This document shows positions 24,412 through 32,298 of a stretch of 35,078 bases of DNA, piece after piece. This DNA is from CADEEN01 sp035716845 (GTDB lineage Bacteria; Pseudomonadota; Gammaproteobacteria; Burkholderiales; Burkholderiaceae_C), in contig DASTJE010000034.1 in NCBI GenBank assembly GCA_035716845.1, positions 1 through 35,078 of the forward strand. Reading direction: 5' to 3'. The position numbers and the translations under genes are program-made. Below the pieces are notes generated by a model. That model worked only from the letters and a program-made list of their open reading frames with translations, was not told where the DNA came from and made no database searches. Numbering within the stretch: the first letter of the stretch is position 1; the number at the start of each line of letters is the position of its first letter.

Positions 24412-25683
24412 TCAGCCTTTGACCAGTGCCCGGTGCGCCTGCGCCTGCGCGCTGGCCAGGTAGGCGGCCATCAGCTGCGTCGGGTCGTCCATCAGCCTGT
24501 CCTTCCACTCGCCCAGCGGCACCCCGCCCTCGACGAGCCCGCGCATCGCGCCCACGTGCTCGGTCCAGCCCACCGAATTGCATCCCACCAGGCGGTCGCC
24601 GGAGAACTGCAGGCTCAGGTGGCGGTGCGCGGCGCGGTCCGTCAGCTCGGCATGCTCGCCGCCGTCCACGCCCTGCCAGTTGCCGAAGCTCGCCGAGATC
24701 AGGCCCAGGGTGTCGAGCACGTTGATCTGCGTGACGCCTTTCAGCTCGGCGCGTCGACCGACCATGTTGAGCGCCGCCACGCGCGCCTGCTCGGCGGCGT
24801 TGGGCTGGATGGCGCTGACGATGGTCGTGCCGCTGACCTTGTCGAACGCTTCGGCACAGTCGCCGGCCGCGAAGACGCCGGGCACGCTCGTCTGCAGGTG
24901 CTCGTCGGTCAGCACGCCCACCAGGCACTTCACGCCCGAATGCTCGAGGAAACCGATGTTGGGCCGCACGCCGGTGGCGTTGATCACGAGCTCGGCCTCC
25001 AGGCGCTGCCCGTTGGACAGGCGCACGGCGAGGCTGCCGCCTTCCTGGCGGTCGATCGCCTCCACGCGCGTGCCGGTGAACACCGCCACGCCCCTGGACT
25101 CGCACCAGGCCTTGATCATGCCCCCGGCCACCGGGCCCATCATGCGCGGCACCATGCGGTCGCCCATCTCGACCACGGTGAGCTTCACGCCGCGCTCGGC
25201 CAGTGCCTCGAGGATGATGCAGCCGATGAAGCCCGCCCCCATCTGGATCACGCGCGCGCCGGGCTTCGCGCGCTGCATGATGGCGCGCGCATCGGCCAGG
25301 GTCCAGCAGTGGTGCACGCCTTCGGCCTGGATGCCAGGGATCGGCGGATTGGCCGGCGTCGAGCCCGTGGCGATCAGCAGCCGGTCGTAGGCGAGCGTCG
25401 ACCCGTCGTCGAGCGCCACGGCTCGCGCCGCGGTGTCGAGCGCCTTGGCCCGCACGCCGCGCCGCACCGCCACGCGCAGGGCCTCGAAGTGCCCCGCGCC
25501 GTGGCGCAGGTGCGTGCCCTCCTCGCCGATGCGCCCCATCAGCAGGTAGGGAATGGCCATGCGCGAATACGGCGCCTCGGGCTCGTCGCCGACGATCGTG
25601 ATCTCGTCGTGCGGGGCATGCTTGCGGATCGTCTCCGCGGCGATGACGCCGGCCGGGCCGGCGCCGAGGATCAGGTGTTTCAT
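24412..25683 (-). CDS. FAD/NAD-dependent oxidoreductase, probable AOR electron-transfer subunit
   Basis: A pyridine-nucleotide-disulfide-type flavoprotein of 423 residues. The FAD site is MKHLILGAGPAGVIAAETIR, an NAD-binding Rossmann motif is seen in RVIQMGAGFIGCIILEALAE, and the second FAD contact is SVPGVFAAGDCAEAFDKVSG. No redox-active CxxxxC disulfide is present, so it resembles rubredoxin/nitrite-reductase-type or AOR-linked reductases. In AorABC of Aromatoleum aromaticum a FAD subunit (AorC) passes electrons from the ferredoxin-like subunit to NAD; the same role is likely here. It lies 56 bases downstream of the AOR gene, with a strong stem-loop in the gap. Confidence 0.92.
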   Translation of the reverse strand: MKHLILGAGPAGVIAAETIRKHAPHDEITIVGDEPEAPYSRMAIPYLLMGRIGEEGTHLRHGAGHFEALRVAVRRGVRAKALDTAARAVALDDGSTLAYDRLLIATGSTPANPPIPGIQAEGVHHCWTLADARAIMQRAKPGARVIQMGAGFIGCIILEALAERGVKLTVVEMGDRMVPRMMGPVAGGMIKAWCESRGVAVFTGTRVEAIDRQEGGSLAVRLSNGQRLEAELVINATGVRPNIGFLEHSGVKCLVGVLTDEHLQTSVPGVFAAGDCAEAFDKVSGTTIVSAIQPNAAEQARVAALNMVGRRAELKGVTQINVLDTLGLISASFGNWQGVDGGEHAELTDRAAHRHLSLQFSGDRLVGCNSVGWTEHVGAMRGLVEGGVPLGEWKDRLMDDPTQLMAAYLASAQAQAHRALVKG

Positions 25684-25693
25684 CGGAGTCGAA

Positions 25694-25721
25694 ACGGGGT
25701 GACGCTTGCGCGCCACCCCGT
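25694..25721 (-). promoter_or_regulatory. GNRA-capped stem-loop between the AOR and FAD subunit genes
   Basis: ACGGGGTG (25694-25701) and CACCCCGT (25714-25721) form a perfect 8-bp arm. On the minus-strand RNA it is extended by GCGC/GCGU to about 12 bp around a GCAA tetraloop. TTTCGACTCC follows the stem. It could act as a partial terminator or as a processing/stability element that makes more AOR than FAD subunit. Confidence 0.6.
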
Positions 25722-25739
25722 CCTCGGTGGGTTGGCGGA

Positions 25740-27587
25740 TCACAGCCCCAGGCGCTGCTTCGTCTCCGGCTTGAGCGTGCCGTCGGCGTTCCAGCCACGG
25801 GCGGTGTAGTACTTGGGCAGCATCTCCGGCAGCTTGCTCGTCAGGCCCTTGGCCGGGCCGGTCTTGGCGGCTTCGTTGAGCAGGCGCGGCGGCAGCGTGT
25901 CGTCCTTGGACGTGAAGCCGGCGCGGTTGTTGAAGTCGCGCTCCATGTTCCAGATCCGCTCGCCGATCTTCTGCACGTTCTCGAGCGAGAACTCGGGCCC
26001 GCAGGCCGCCGCCACCTGCTCGGCCACGTCGGGCAGGCCCCACGCGAAGCTGGTGAAGATGCAGATGCCCGCCGCGTCGAAGGCCGCCGTGGCGTCCTGG
26101 AACGCGATCACCAGTTCGGGCTTGCCTTCGGCCGTCAGCGGGTCGGTCTTGACCGGGATGCCGAGGATCTCGCTGGCCACCGTGTAGCTGCGCAGGTGGC
26201 AGGCACCGCGGTTGCTGGTGGCGTACGTCAGGCCCATGCCCTGGATGCCGCGCGCGTCGTAGGCCGGGAACTCCTGGCCCTTGACGCTCATGCTCAGCTC
26301 GGGCTTGCCGTACTTGGCGCACAGGCGCTTGCTGCCCTGCCCCAGCTCCTTGCCGAAGCCCACCCCCTTGGCGGTCATGTCGGCCAGCTCGCACAACGCC
26401 CTGGCCGAGCCGAACGGCGCCTCGGTGCCGATCTGCTCCTTCGTCAGCACGCCCAGCTCGTAGAGTTCCATCACCGCCCCGACGGTGGCCCCGAAGCTGA
26501 TCGGGTCCATGCCCTGCTCGTTGCAGATCAGGTTGGCGTACTGCAGCGCCTCCAGGTCGTTGACCCCGTTGGCCGCGCCGAGCGCCCAGGCCGCCTCGTA
26601 CTCCAGGCCACCCGAGGCGCCCCAGTACTGCGGCTTGTTCTCGACGCTGAAGTGGGTCTGGTCGATCTTGCTGATGCGCCCGCAGGCGATGGTGCAGCCG
26701 AAGCAGGCCTGGTTGGTCACCAGCTGCGCCTTGCCATCGCTCTTGCGCGGCGTGGCCATGGCCTCGGCCGAGATGTCCTTGGCGCCCTCGAACTGGCTGT
26801 CGCGGTGGTTGCGCGTGGGCAGCGCGCCGACCTCGTTGATCACGTTCATCAGCACCTGGGTGCCGTAGGTCGGCAGGCCCTGCCCGGTGACCGCGTTGTC
26901 GGCCAGGATCTTCTTCTTGGCCTTGGTCACCTGCATGAAGGCCTTCGGGTCGTGCACGTTGCCCACGCCTTGCGTGCCGCGCACGGCGATGGCCTTCAGG
27001 TTCTTGCTGCCCATCACGGCGCCCACGCCGGAGCGGCCGGCGGCGCGGTGCAGGTCGTTGACGACGGCGGCGAACAGCACCTGGTTCTCGCCGGCCAGGC
27101 CGATCGACGAGACACGGATCAGCGGATCCTGGTGCTGCTTCTTGATCGTCTCCTCGGTATGCCAGACGCTCTGGCCCCACAGGTGCGAGGCGTCGCGCAG
27201 CTCCGCCCTGCCGTCCTCGACGAAGAGGTAGACCGGCTTGGCCGACTTGCCCTCGAAGATCACCATGTCCCAGCCGGCCATCTTGAGCTCGGCGCCCCAG
27301 TAGCCGCCCGAGTTGCTGCAGGCGATGGCCCCGGTCAGCGGCCCCTTGGTGACGATGGTGTAGCGCCCGCCGGTGGACGCCATCGTGCCGGTCAGCGGGC
27401 CGGTGGCCCAGATGATCTTGTTGGCCGGCGACAGCGGATCGACCTTCGGATCCACTTCCTCGACGATGTACTTGGTGGCCAGGCCACGCGAGCCGAGGTA
27501 GGCCCGTGCCCAGTCCATGTTGAGCGCTTCGCTCTTGACGGTGCCGGTCGTGAGATCGACGCGGAGGATCTTTCCTGCCCAGGACAT
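25740..27587 (-). CDS. Tungsten-type aldehyde:ferredoxin oxidoreductase, large subunit
   Basis: A 615-residue AOR-family enzyme, expected to oxidise aldehydes to carboxylic acids in the cytoplasm with a W (or Mo) bis-pyranopterin and one [4Fe-4S] cluster. The cluster cysteines are in CFGCTIAC (Cys295, Cys298, Cys302) plus Cys509 in DAAGICIFTSFAWG, the same spacing as in Pyrococcus AOR. Pterin and active-site blocks are present: RAAGRSGVGAVMGSKNLKAI, NEQGMDPISFGATVGAVMEL, GIQGMGLTYATSNRGACHLR. The ATG at 27587 has a good Shine-Dalgarno (AAGGAGAG). Among neighbours it follows the ferredoxin by 12 bases. The substrate range cannot be told, and benzaldehyde or aliphatic aldehydes are both plausible. 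Confidence 0.96.
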   Translation of the reverse strand: MSWAGKILRVDLTTGTVKSEALNMDWARAYLGSRGLATKYIVEEVDPKVDPLSPANKIIWATGPLTGTMASTGGRYTIVTKGPLTGAIACSNSGGYWGAELKMAGWDMVIFEGKSAKPVYLFVEDGRAELRDASHLWGQSVWHTEETIKKQHQDPLIRVSSIGLAGENQVLFAAVVNDLHRAAGRSGVGAVMGSKNLKAIAVRGTQGVGNVHDPKAFMQVTKAKKKILADNAVTGQGLPTYGTQVLMNVINEVGALPTRNHRDSQFEGAKDISAEAMATPRKSDGKAQLVTNQACFGCTIACGRISKIDQTHFSVENKPQYWGASGGLEYEAAWALGAANGVNDLEALQYANLICNEQGMDPISFGATVGAVMELYELGVLTKEQIGTEAPFGSARALCELADMTAKGVGFGKELGQGSKRLCAKYGKPELSMSVKGQEFPAYDARGIQGMGLTYATSNRGACHLRSYTVASEILGIPVKTDPLTAEGKPELVIAFQDATAAFDAAGICIFTSFAWGLPDVAEQVAAACGPEFSLENVQKIGERIWNMERDFNNRAGFTSKDDTLPPRLLNEAAKTGPAKGLTSKLPEMLPKYYTARGWNADGTLKPETKQRLGL

Positions 27588-27599
27588 GCGTGCTCTCCT

Positions 27600-28073
27600 T
27601 CAGGCGGCGGGTTGGTTGCCGAGCTTGTCGGCCCAGGCCTGCATCTTGCCCAGGCCGGTCCAGTTGGCGTCGACGTAGGTGATCGCGCCGGTGGGGCAGG
27701 CGTCGGCGCATGCCGGCTCGCCCCCGCACAGGTCGCACTTCTGTACCTTGCCCGTCTCCTGCACGTAGTTGATGGTGCCGAAGGGGCAGCTGATGGTGCA
27801 GACCTTGCACCCGACGCAGGTGGTCTCGTTGACGACCTTGGCGCCGGTGGCCCTGTCCACCGTGATCGCCTCCACCGGGCAGGCATGCAGGCACCAGGCC
27901 TCGTCGCACTGGGTGCAGGTGTAGGGCACCTTGCGCCCGGTGTGATGGAAGTCGAACACCTTGATGCGCGACTTCGCCGTCGCGTAGGTGCCGTAGTTCT
28001 CGAACGAACACGCCATCTCGCACTGGAGGCAGCCGGTGCACTTCTCCGGGTTGATGTGCAGCGTCTTCTGCAT
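27600..28073 (-). CDS. Four-cluster 4Fe-4S ferredoxin-like electron-transfer subunit of AOR
   Basis: The 157-residue product has sixteen cysteines in four [4Fe-4S] motifs: Cys12/15/18/22, Cys53/56/61/65, Cys86/89/92/96 and Cys113/116/122/126. The pattern (CTGCLQCEMAC first, CPTG last) is that of HycB/DmsB-like polyferredoxins and of the AorA subunit of tungsten aldehyde oxidoreductases. It should carry electrons from the AOR large subunit to the FAD subunit. The ATG at 28073 has GGAGA at the right distance. It is the first gene of the operon, next to the divergent regulator. Confidence 0.95.
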   Translation of the reverse strand: MQKTLHINPEKCTGCLQCEMACSFENYGTYATAKSRIKVFDFHHTGRKVPYTCTQCDEAWCLHACPVEAITVDRATGAKVVNETTCVGCKVCTISCPFGTINYVQETGKVQKCDLCGGEPACADACPTGAITYVDANWTGLGKMQAWADKLGNQPAA

Positions 28074-28109
28074 TGAATGTCTCCTGAACGTGGAACAGCG
28101 CCGGGCGAC

Positions 28110-28133
28110 CCATATGATCGGCGGTGCATATGG
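28110..28133. promoter_or_regulatory. Inverted repeat operator candidate upstream of the AOR operon
   Basis: CCATATG (28110-28116) and CATATGG (28127-28133) form a perfect 7-bp inverted repeat with a 10-base spacer, 37 bases upstream of the ferredoxin gene start. The spacing of half-sites (17 bases start to start) suits a dimeric DNA-binding protein on nearly one face of the helix. Confidence 0.5.
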
Positions 28134-28192
28134 CCATTGTTGGATCGACCCTGCCGGGGCAGATCAGTGCGAACCCTAGCTCCGTCCGGATC

Positions 28193-28207
28193 GTCTCAAA
28201 CTGAGAC
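28193..28207. promoter_or_regulatory. Inverted repeat operator candidate upstream of the AcoR-like regulator
   Basis: GTCTCA-AAC-TGAGAC is a perfect 6-bp inverted repeat with a 3-base centre, ending 13 bases before the regulator ATG. A Fis-type helix-turn-helix protein could bind it, and its position suggests autorepression. CTGCC-GG-GGCAG, a third small palindrome, is near 28151-28162. Confidence 0.5.
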
Positions 28208-28220
28208 AAGATCGCCTGCG

Positions 28221-29306
28221 ATGCCCGACACCCCCGCCACCACGCCTGTCGCGCCTGCCGACCTGCGGCTGCACGCCATCGGACGCGCGCGCGACGCCCT
28301 GCTGTCACAGGGAGCGGCCTTCACGCCCGGCATCGAGCCCTGGATCGCACGCTCCTGGCGCCGCTGCATGGCACAAGGGCGCCGCCCGACCGATGCGGTG
28401 GCCTTCGACGCCGTCGGTCGCGCGGCGCTGCGCCAGCACCGCGAGGCCAACGCCACCTTGCTGGCGGCCGCGTCGCCGGTGCTGGCCGACCTCGATCGCC
28501 TGATCGCACCGACACGCTACTTCAGCATCCTCACGGATGCGGCCGGCGTGGTGGTCGCCGTCGGCGCGAGCGCGGACTCGCGCGACCGGCGCGTGCACGC
28601 CATCGCGCGCATCGGCGTCGATCTGTCGGAGCGCCGCGTCGGCACCACGGCCATCGGGGCCGCGCTGGGCGAGTTGCATCCGGTGTGGCTGCACCGCGGC
28701 GAGCATTTCTTCGAGGCCACCTCGGTGTACAGCTGCGCCGGCGCACCGATCGTCGGCCCCGACGGGCGCTGCGCCGGCATGCTCGACCTGACGGGCGTGC
28801 TGGCACCGGAGCGCCCGGAACTGCGCCACCTTGCGGCACGCATGGCCCGGCGCATCGAGGACGCCCTGCTGCGTGCCCTGCCGCACCGCACGCTGCTGCA
28901 GGTGCGCTGGCCCGGCATCGACGACAACGACGAGGCGGGCCTGCTGGCCCTGGACCAGGACGGCCGGATCGTCGGCGCCGACCGCACGGCGCGCACCATG
29001 CTCTCGCTCGACCCGTCGGCGGCCGAACTGCCCGCCGTCCAGCAGTGCTTCGCCGCGCCGCCTGCCGCCTTGCTCGACCTGCGCAGCGACATGCCGGCAC
29101 AGACCCTGCCGCTGTGGAGCGGCCTGCAGGTGACGGTGGCCCCGGTGGCCCAGCGCGACCCGAACCCGGCACGCTGGCGCGACGCCGAAGCCCAGCTGAT
29201 CCGCGAGGCGCTGCAGGCTGCCGGCGGCAACGTGGCGCAGGCCGCACGCCGCCTCGGGCTGAGCCGCGCCACGCTGTACCGCCGCCTGGCGTCGCGGGGG
29301 CGCTAG
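28221..29306 (+). CDS. AcoR-like GAF/Fis-type regulator lacking the AAA+ domain
   Basis: A 361-residue transcriptional regulator. Residues 35-50 (FTPGIEPWIARSWRRC) match the N-terminus of the AcoR group, about 90-215 form a GAF-like sensor, and about 235-270 look PAS-like (NDEAGLLALDQDGRIVGADR). Residues 322-358 are a Fis-type helix-turn-helix (GGNVAQAARRLGLSRATLYR). In ordinary AcoR-family proteins a sigma-54 AAA+ ATPase module of some 240 residues lies between the PAS-like part and the HTH. Here there are only about 50 residues and no Walker A or GAFTGA motif. It cannot therefore be a classical sigma-54 activator. It is divergent from the AOR operon and directly precedes the ABC genes, with only four bases to the next start. 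Confidence 0.9.
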   Translation: MPDTPATTPVAPADLRLHAIGRARDALLSQGAAFTPGIEPWIARSWRRCMAQGRRPTDAVAFDAVGRAALRQHREANATLLAAASPVLADLDRLIAPTRYFSILTDAAGVVVAVGASADSRDRRVHAIARIGVDLSERRVGTTAIGAALGELHPVWLHRGEHFFEATSVYSCAGAPIVGPDGRCAGMLDLTGVLAPERPELRHLAARMARRIEDALLRALPHRTLLQVRWPGIDDNDEAGLLALDQDGRIVGADRTARTMLSLDPSAAELPAVQQCFAAPPAALLDLRSDMPAQTLPLWSGLQVTVAPVAQRDPNPARWRDAEAQLIREALQAAGGNVAQAARRLGLSRATLYRRLASRGR

Positions 29307-29310
29307 GACC

Positions 29311-30063
29311 GTGCCGCCGGCCATCGAGGTCCAGGGCCTGACCAAGCGCTACGGCGCGCGCACGGCGCTCGACGCGCTGAGCCTGGGCATCCCGAGGGCC
29401 TGTTTCGCGGTCCTGCTCGGCCCCAATGGGGCCGGCAAGTCCACGCTGTTCCAGATCCTCACCGGGCTGTTCGCCGCCGATGCCGGAGACGCGCGGCTGG
29501 CCGGGCATTCCATCCGCAGCGCCCCGGTGGCGGCACTGGCGTCGCTCGGCGTCGTCTTCCAGCAGCCCTCGCTCGACCTCGACCTCAGCGTCGAACGCAA
29601 CCTGCGCTTCCATGCCGCGCTGCACGGGATGGCGCGCGGGCAGACTCAGGAACGCATCGAGGCCTGCTGCATCGCGCTGGGCATCGCGGCCGACCGCGGG
29701 CGCATGGTGCGCGAGCTCTCCGGCGGCAACCGCCGCAAGGTCGAACTGGCGCGCGCGCTGCTGCACCGGCCTTCGGTGCTGCTGATGGACGAACCCACCG
29801 TCGGCCTCGACCCGGCCTCGCGGCGCGACCTGCTCGCGGCGCTTCGCGCCGACGTCGAGCAGCGCGGCACCACGGTGCTGTGGGCCACCCACCTGGTCGA
29901 GGAGACGAGCGCCGCTGATCGGGTGCTGGTGCTGCACCGTGGGCGGCTGCTCGCGGAAGGCAGGCCCGACGAGGTGACGCAGGCGCTCGGCGGCCCCACG
30001 CTCGAGTCCGCCTTCATCGCCGCGACCGGCGGCACATCCCACCCCAAGGAGACCGCCCCGTGA
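29311..30063 (+). CDS. ABC transporter ATPase of the PQQ-alcohol-dehydrogenase-associated type
   Basis: A 250-residue ABC-2/DrrA-like ATPase with Walker A GPNGAGKST (37-45), Q-loop FQQP (83-86), signature LSGGN (136-140), Walker B VLLMDEPTVGLDP (156-168) and switch His in WATHLVEE. The companion genes (YVTN propeller, ABC substrate-binding-like, PedC-like permease) identify it as the ATPase of the export or uptake system that accompanies PQQ-dependent alcohol dehydrogenases. The start is a GTG at 29311, four bases after the regulator stop. Its stop overlaps the next gene's GTG. The transported compound is not established. Confidence 0.93.
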   Translation: MPPAIEVQGLTKRYGARTALDALSLGIPRACFAVLLGPNGAGKSTLFQILTGLFAADAGDARLAGHSIRSAPVAALASLGVVFQQPSLDLDLSVERNLRFHAALHGMARGQTQERIEACCIALGIAADRGRMVRELSGGNRRKVELARALLHRPSVLLMDEPTVGLDPASRRDLLAALRADVEQRGTTVLWATHLVEETSAADRVLVLHRGRLLAEGRPDEVTQALGGPTLESAFIAATGGTSHPKETAP

Positions 30064-31019
30064 AACCGTTCCTGCTGGCCTGGCTGATCGCAGTGCCGAC
30101 GCTGGCTGCCGCCCAGTCGACCGTCTGGGTGTCGAGCGAGAAGGATCACGCGCTGACGGTGGTCGACGCGGCCTCGCTGGCCGTCCAGGCCACCGTGCCG
30201 ACCTGCAAGCGGCCGCGCCACATGCAGCTGCTGCCCGGCGGCAGGCAGTTGCTGGTGGCCTGCGGCGAGTCGCACGCGGCCGACCTGATCGACGTGGCCA
30301 CGCGCAAGTCCGTCAAGCGCGTGCCGCTGGGCGACGACCCCGAGGCCTTCGACCTCTCGCCCGACGGCAAGACGCTGTACGTCTCCAACGAGGACGAGGG
30401 TGCGCTGGGCATCGTCGACGTGGCCAGCGGCAAGATGCTCAGGCAGGTGCCGGTGGGCAAGGAGCCCGAGGGCGTGAAGACCGCGCCCGACGGCAAGCTC
30501 GTGTTCGTGACCAGCGAAGTGGCGAACATGGTCCATGCGGTGGACGTGGCCGCCGGCAAGGTGGCGAAGAACATCAGCGTGGGCAAGCGCCCGCGGCGCA
30601 TGGCCATCACGCCGGACGGCCGCGAGATGTGGGTCACCAACGAGCTCGACGCCGGCGTGTCGATCCTCTCGCTGGCCGACCTGAAGGTCGTCGCGACGCT
30701 CAGGTTCGAGGTGCCCGGCGTGCGCGCCGCCGACATCACGCCGGTGGGCATCACGATGACGCGTGACGGCCAGCGCGCCTTCGTCGGCCTGGGGCGCGCC
30801 AACCATGTCGCCTTCGTCGACGTGGCGCAGCGCAAGGTCACGAACCTCGTGCTCGCGGGCAAGCGCGCCTGGAACGTGGCGCTCGACAAGGCCGAGGCCC
30901 GGCTCTACGTGGTCAACGGCCTGTCGGACGACATGACGGTGATCGACGTCGCCACGGCCAAGGCGCTGAAGACGGTGCCGGTCGGGCGCGTGCCCTACCA
31001 GGCGGTGGTGGTCGATTGA
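30060..31019 (+). CDS. YVTN-family beta-propeller protein, PQQ-dependent catabolism type
   Basis: A 319-residue exported protein with a signal peptide (MKPFLLAWLIAVPTLAAAQ, cleavage near Ala18) and seven-bladed-propeller repeats of the YVTN type, such as PDGKTLYVSNEDEGALGIVD, PDGKLVFVTSEVANMVHAVD and PDGREMWVTNELDAGVSIL. The family is regularly found with PQQ alcohol dehydrogenases and this ABC system; it may hold a soluble partner or act as a periplasmic scaffold. The start is a GTG that overlaps the ATPase stop by four bases. The end overlaps the next gene. Confidence 0.9.
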   Translation: MKPFLLAWLIAVPTLAAAQSTVWVSSEKDHALTVVDAASLAVQATVPTCKRPRHMQLLPGGRQLLVACGESHAADLIDVATRKSVKRVPLGDDPEAFDLSPDGKTLYVSNEDEGALGIVDVASGKMLRQVPVGKEPEGVKTAPDGKLVFVTSEVANMVHAVDVAAGKVAKNISVGKRPRRMAITPDGREMWVTNELDAGVSILSLADLKVVATLRFEVPGVRAADITPVGITMTRDGQRAFVGLGRANHVAFVDVAQRKVTNLVLAGKRAWNVALDKAEARLYVVNGLSDDMTVIDVATAKALKTVPVGRVPYQAVVVD

Positions 31020-32173
31020 AACGCGCGTTCACGACCCTCGCGATCTCGGTCCCCGGCGTGGCGCTGGCGGCCACGCTCAGGGCCGTGCTCCTGCAGCCGG
31101 CCGACGACGCCCGGCTCGAACGCACACGCGTCGAACGGGCCTACCTCGGCCATCCCACCGGCAGCGCGGCCGACGGCCTCAAGGTCGCACTCGACGAGGC
31201 GCGCTTCGAACTCGACGCCGCGGGCGCCGCGGTCTCGCTCGAAGTGGCTCCCGTCGCCGACACGCCCGAGGCCGCGCGCGAGGCGGCGCGCAAGGCCGCC
31301 GCGAGCGGCGCCGCGGTGCTGCTGACCGACCTGTCGGCCGCGGCCACGGCGGCGGCCGCCGATGCTGCCCCCAAGCTGCCCGTGCTCAACGTCGGCAATG
31401 CCGCGGACGCGCTGCGCGAGCGCGACTGCCGCGCCAACCTGTGGCACACGCTGCCCTCCGAGCGCATGCGCGCCGACGCGCTGGCGCAGTGGCTGGTGTC
31501 ACGCAAGTGGTCGAGCGTGCTGCTGCTCGCCGGCCCAGGCGCCGCCGATGCGGCACGAACCGCCGCAGCGCAGGCCTCGCTCAGGCGCTATGGCCTGAAA
31601 GTCGTGGCGACGAGGCCCTTCAAGCTCTCGGCCGACCCGCGCGAGCGCGATCTCGCGAACCCGCTGCTGCTCACCGGCGGCGGCCTCGCCCACGACGCGA
31701 TCTGGGTGGTCGACAGCGACGGCGAGTTCGCCCGCGCGCTGCCCTACCGAACGGCGCTGCCGCGCCCGGTGGTGGGCGATGCCGGGCTGGTGGCGCTCGC
31801 CTGGCACGCGCAGTTCGACCGCTTCGGCGCGCCCCAGGTGGTGCGCCGCTTCGCCAAGGCCCATGGCGGCCGGGCGATGACGGCGCACGACTGGGCGGCG
31901 TGGATCGCAGGGCGCGCCCTCACGGCCGCCGCGGTGGCGTCCCCGAAGGGGCCCTGGAGCGCCGCGTCGTTCGCGCCACGCGAGCTCGACGGCAGCAAGG
32001 GCGTCGCGCTGTCGTTCCGTGCCTGGGACGGCCAGTTGCGCCAGACGATGCTGCTGACCGACGGTCAGGGCGTGGTCGGCAGCGCGCCGGTCGACGGGCT
32101 GCTGCACCCGAGGAACATGCTCGACACCCTGGGCGCCGACGCGCCGGAGAAGCTGTGCAAGGCCAGGCCATGA
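31016..32173 (+). CDS. Periplasmic substrate-binding-like protein of the PQQ-linked ABC system
   Basis: A 385-residue protein with a signal peptide (MKRAFTTLAISVPGVALAA) and a type I periplasmic-binding-protein-like fold of alternating segments (LLLTDLSAAATAAAADAAPK; WSSVLLLAGPGAADAARTAA; AIWVVDSDGEFARALPYRTA). It fits the substrate-binding family of PQQ-dependent alcohol dehydrogenase systems. The start is a TTG at 31016 overlapping the previous stop (TTGA), a rare initiator but the only one that joins the signal peptide. Pairing a binding protein with an ABC-2 type permease is unusual for classical importers, so its role remains open. Confidence 0.85.
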   Translation: MKRAFTTLAISVPGVALAATLRAVLLQPADDARLERTRVERAYLGHPTGSAADGLKVALDEARFELDAAGAAVSLEVAPVADTPEAAREAARKAAASGAAVLLTDLSAAATAAAADAAPKLPVLNVGNAADALRERDCRANLWHTLPSERMRADALAQWLVSRKWSSVLLLAGPGAADAARTAAAQASLRRYGLKVVATRPFKLSADPRERDLANPLLLTGGGLAHDAIWVVDSDGEFARALPYRTALPRPVVGDAGLVALAWHAQFDRFGAPQVVRRFAKAHGGRAMTAHDWAAWIAGRALTAAAVASPKGPWSAASFAPRELDGSKGVALSFRAWDGQLRQTMLLTDGQGVVGSAPVDGLLHPRNMLDTLGADAPEKLCKARP

Positions 32174-32298
32174 GCGCGCCGGGCCGCTCCCAAGCGCTCG
32201 GTCCCGCAGCGCGCAGCGCGAAGGGTAGTTCAGTGAGCGCGCCGGGCCGCTCCCGAGCGCTCGCCCCGCAGCGCGCAGCGCGGAGGACATCCCGGTGA
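32170..32298 (+). repeat. Two tandem 62/63-bp imperfect repeats ending at the pedC start; holds a 42-codon frame
   Basis: Copy 1 (32170-32232) and copy 2 (32233-32294) each begin [A/G]TGAGCGCGCCGGGCCGCT and share CCGCAGCGCGCAGCGCG. They differ at about four positions in the first 53 bases, with one indel. The two copies together form an ORF of 42 codons (MSAPGRSQALGPAARSAKGS in its first part) that overlaps the upstream stop by ATGA and the pedC start by GTGA. Each copy ends in a Shine-Dalgarno-like G(A/G)AGG. It is more likely a duplicated spacer or interspersed repeat than a protein gene. Confidence 0.8.

Noticed and set aside
24412..28308. One continuous 1298-codon frame covering the AOR region
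   Set aside because: It is the FAD subunit frame extended upstream through out-of-frame parts of AOR and ferredoxin. The real genes each have their own starts and ribosome sites.
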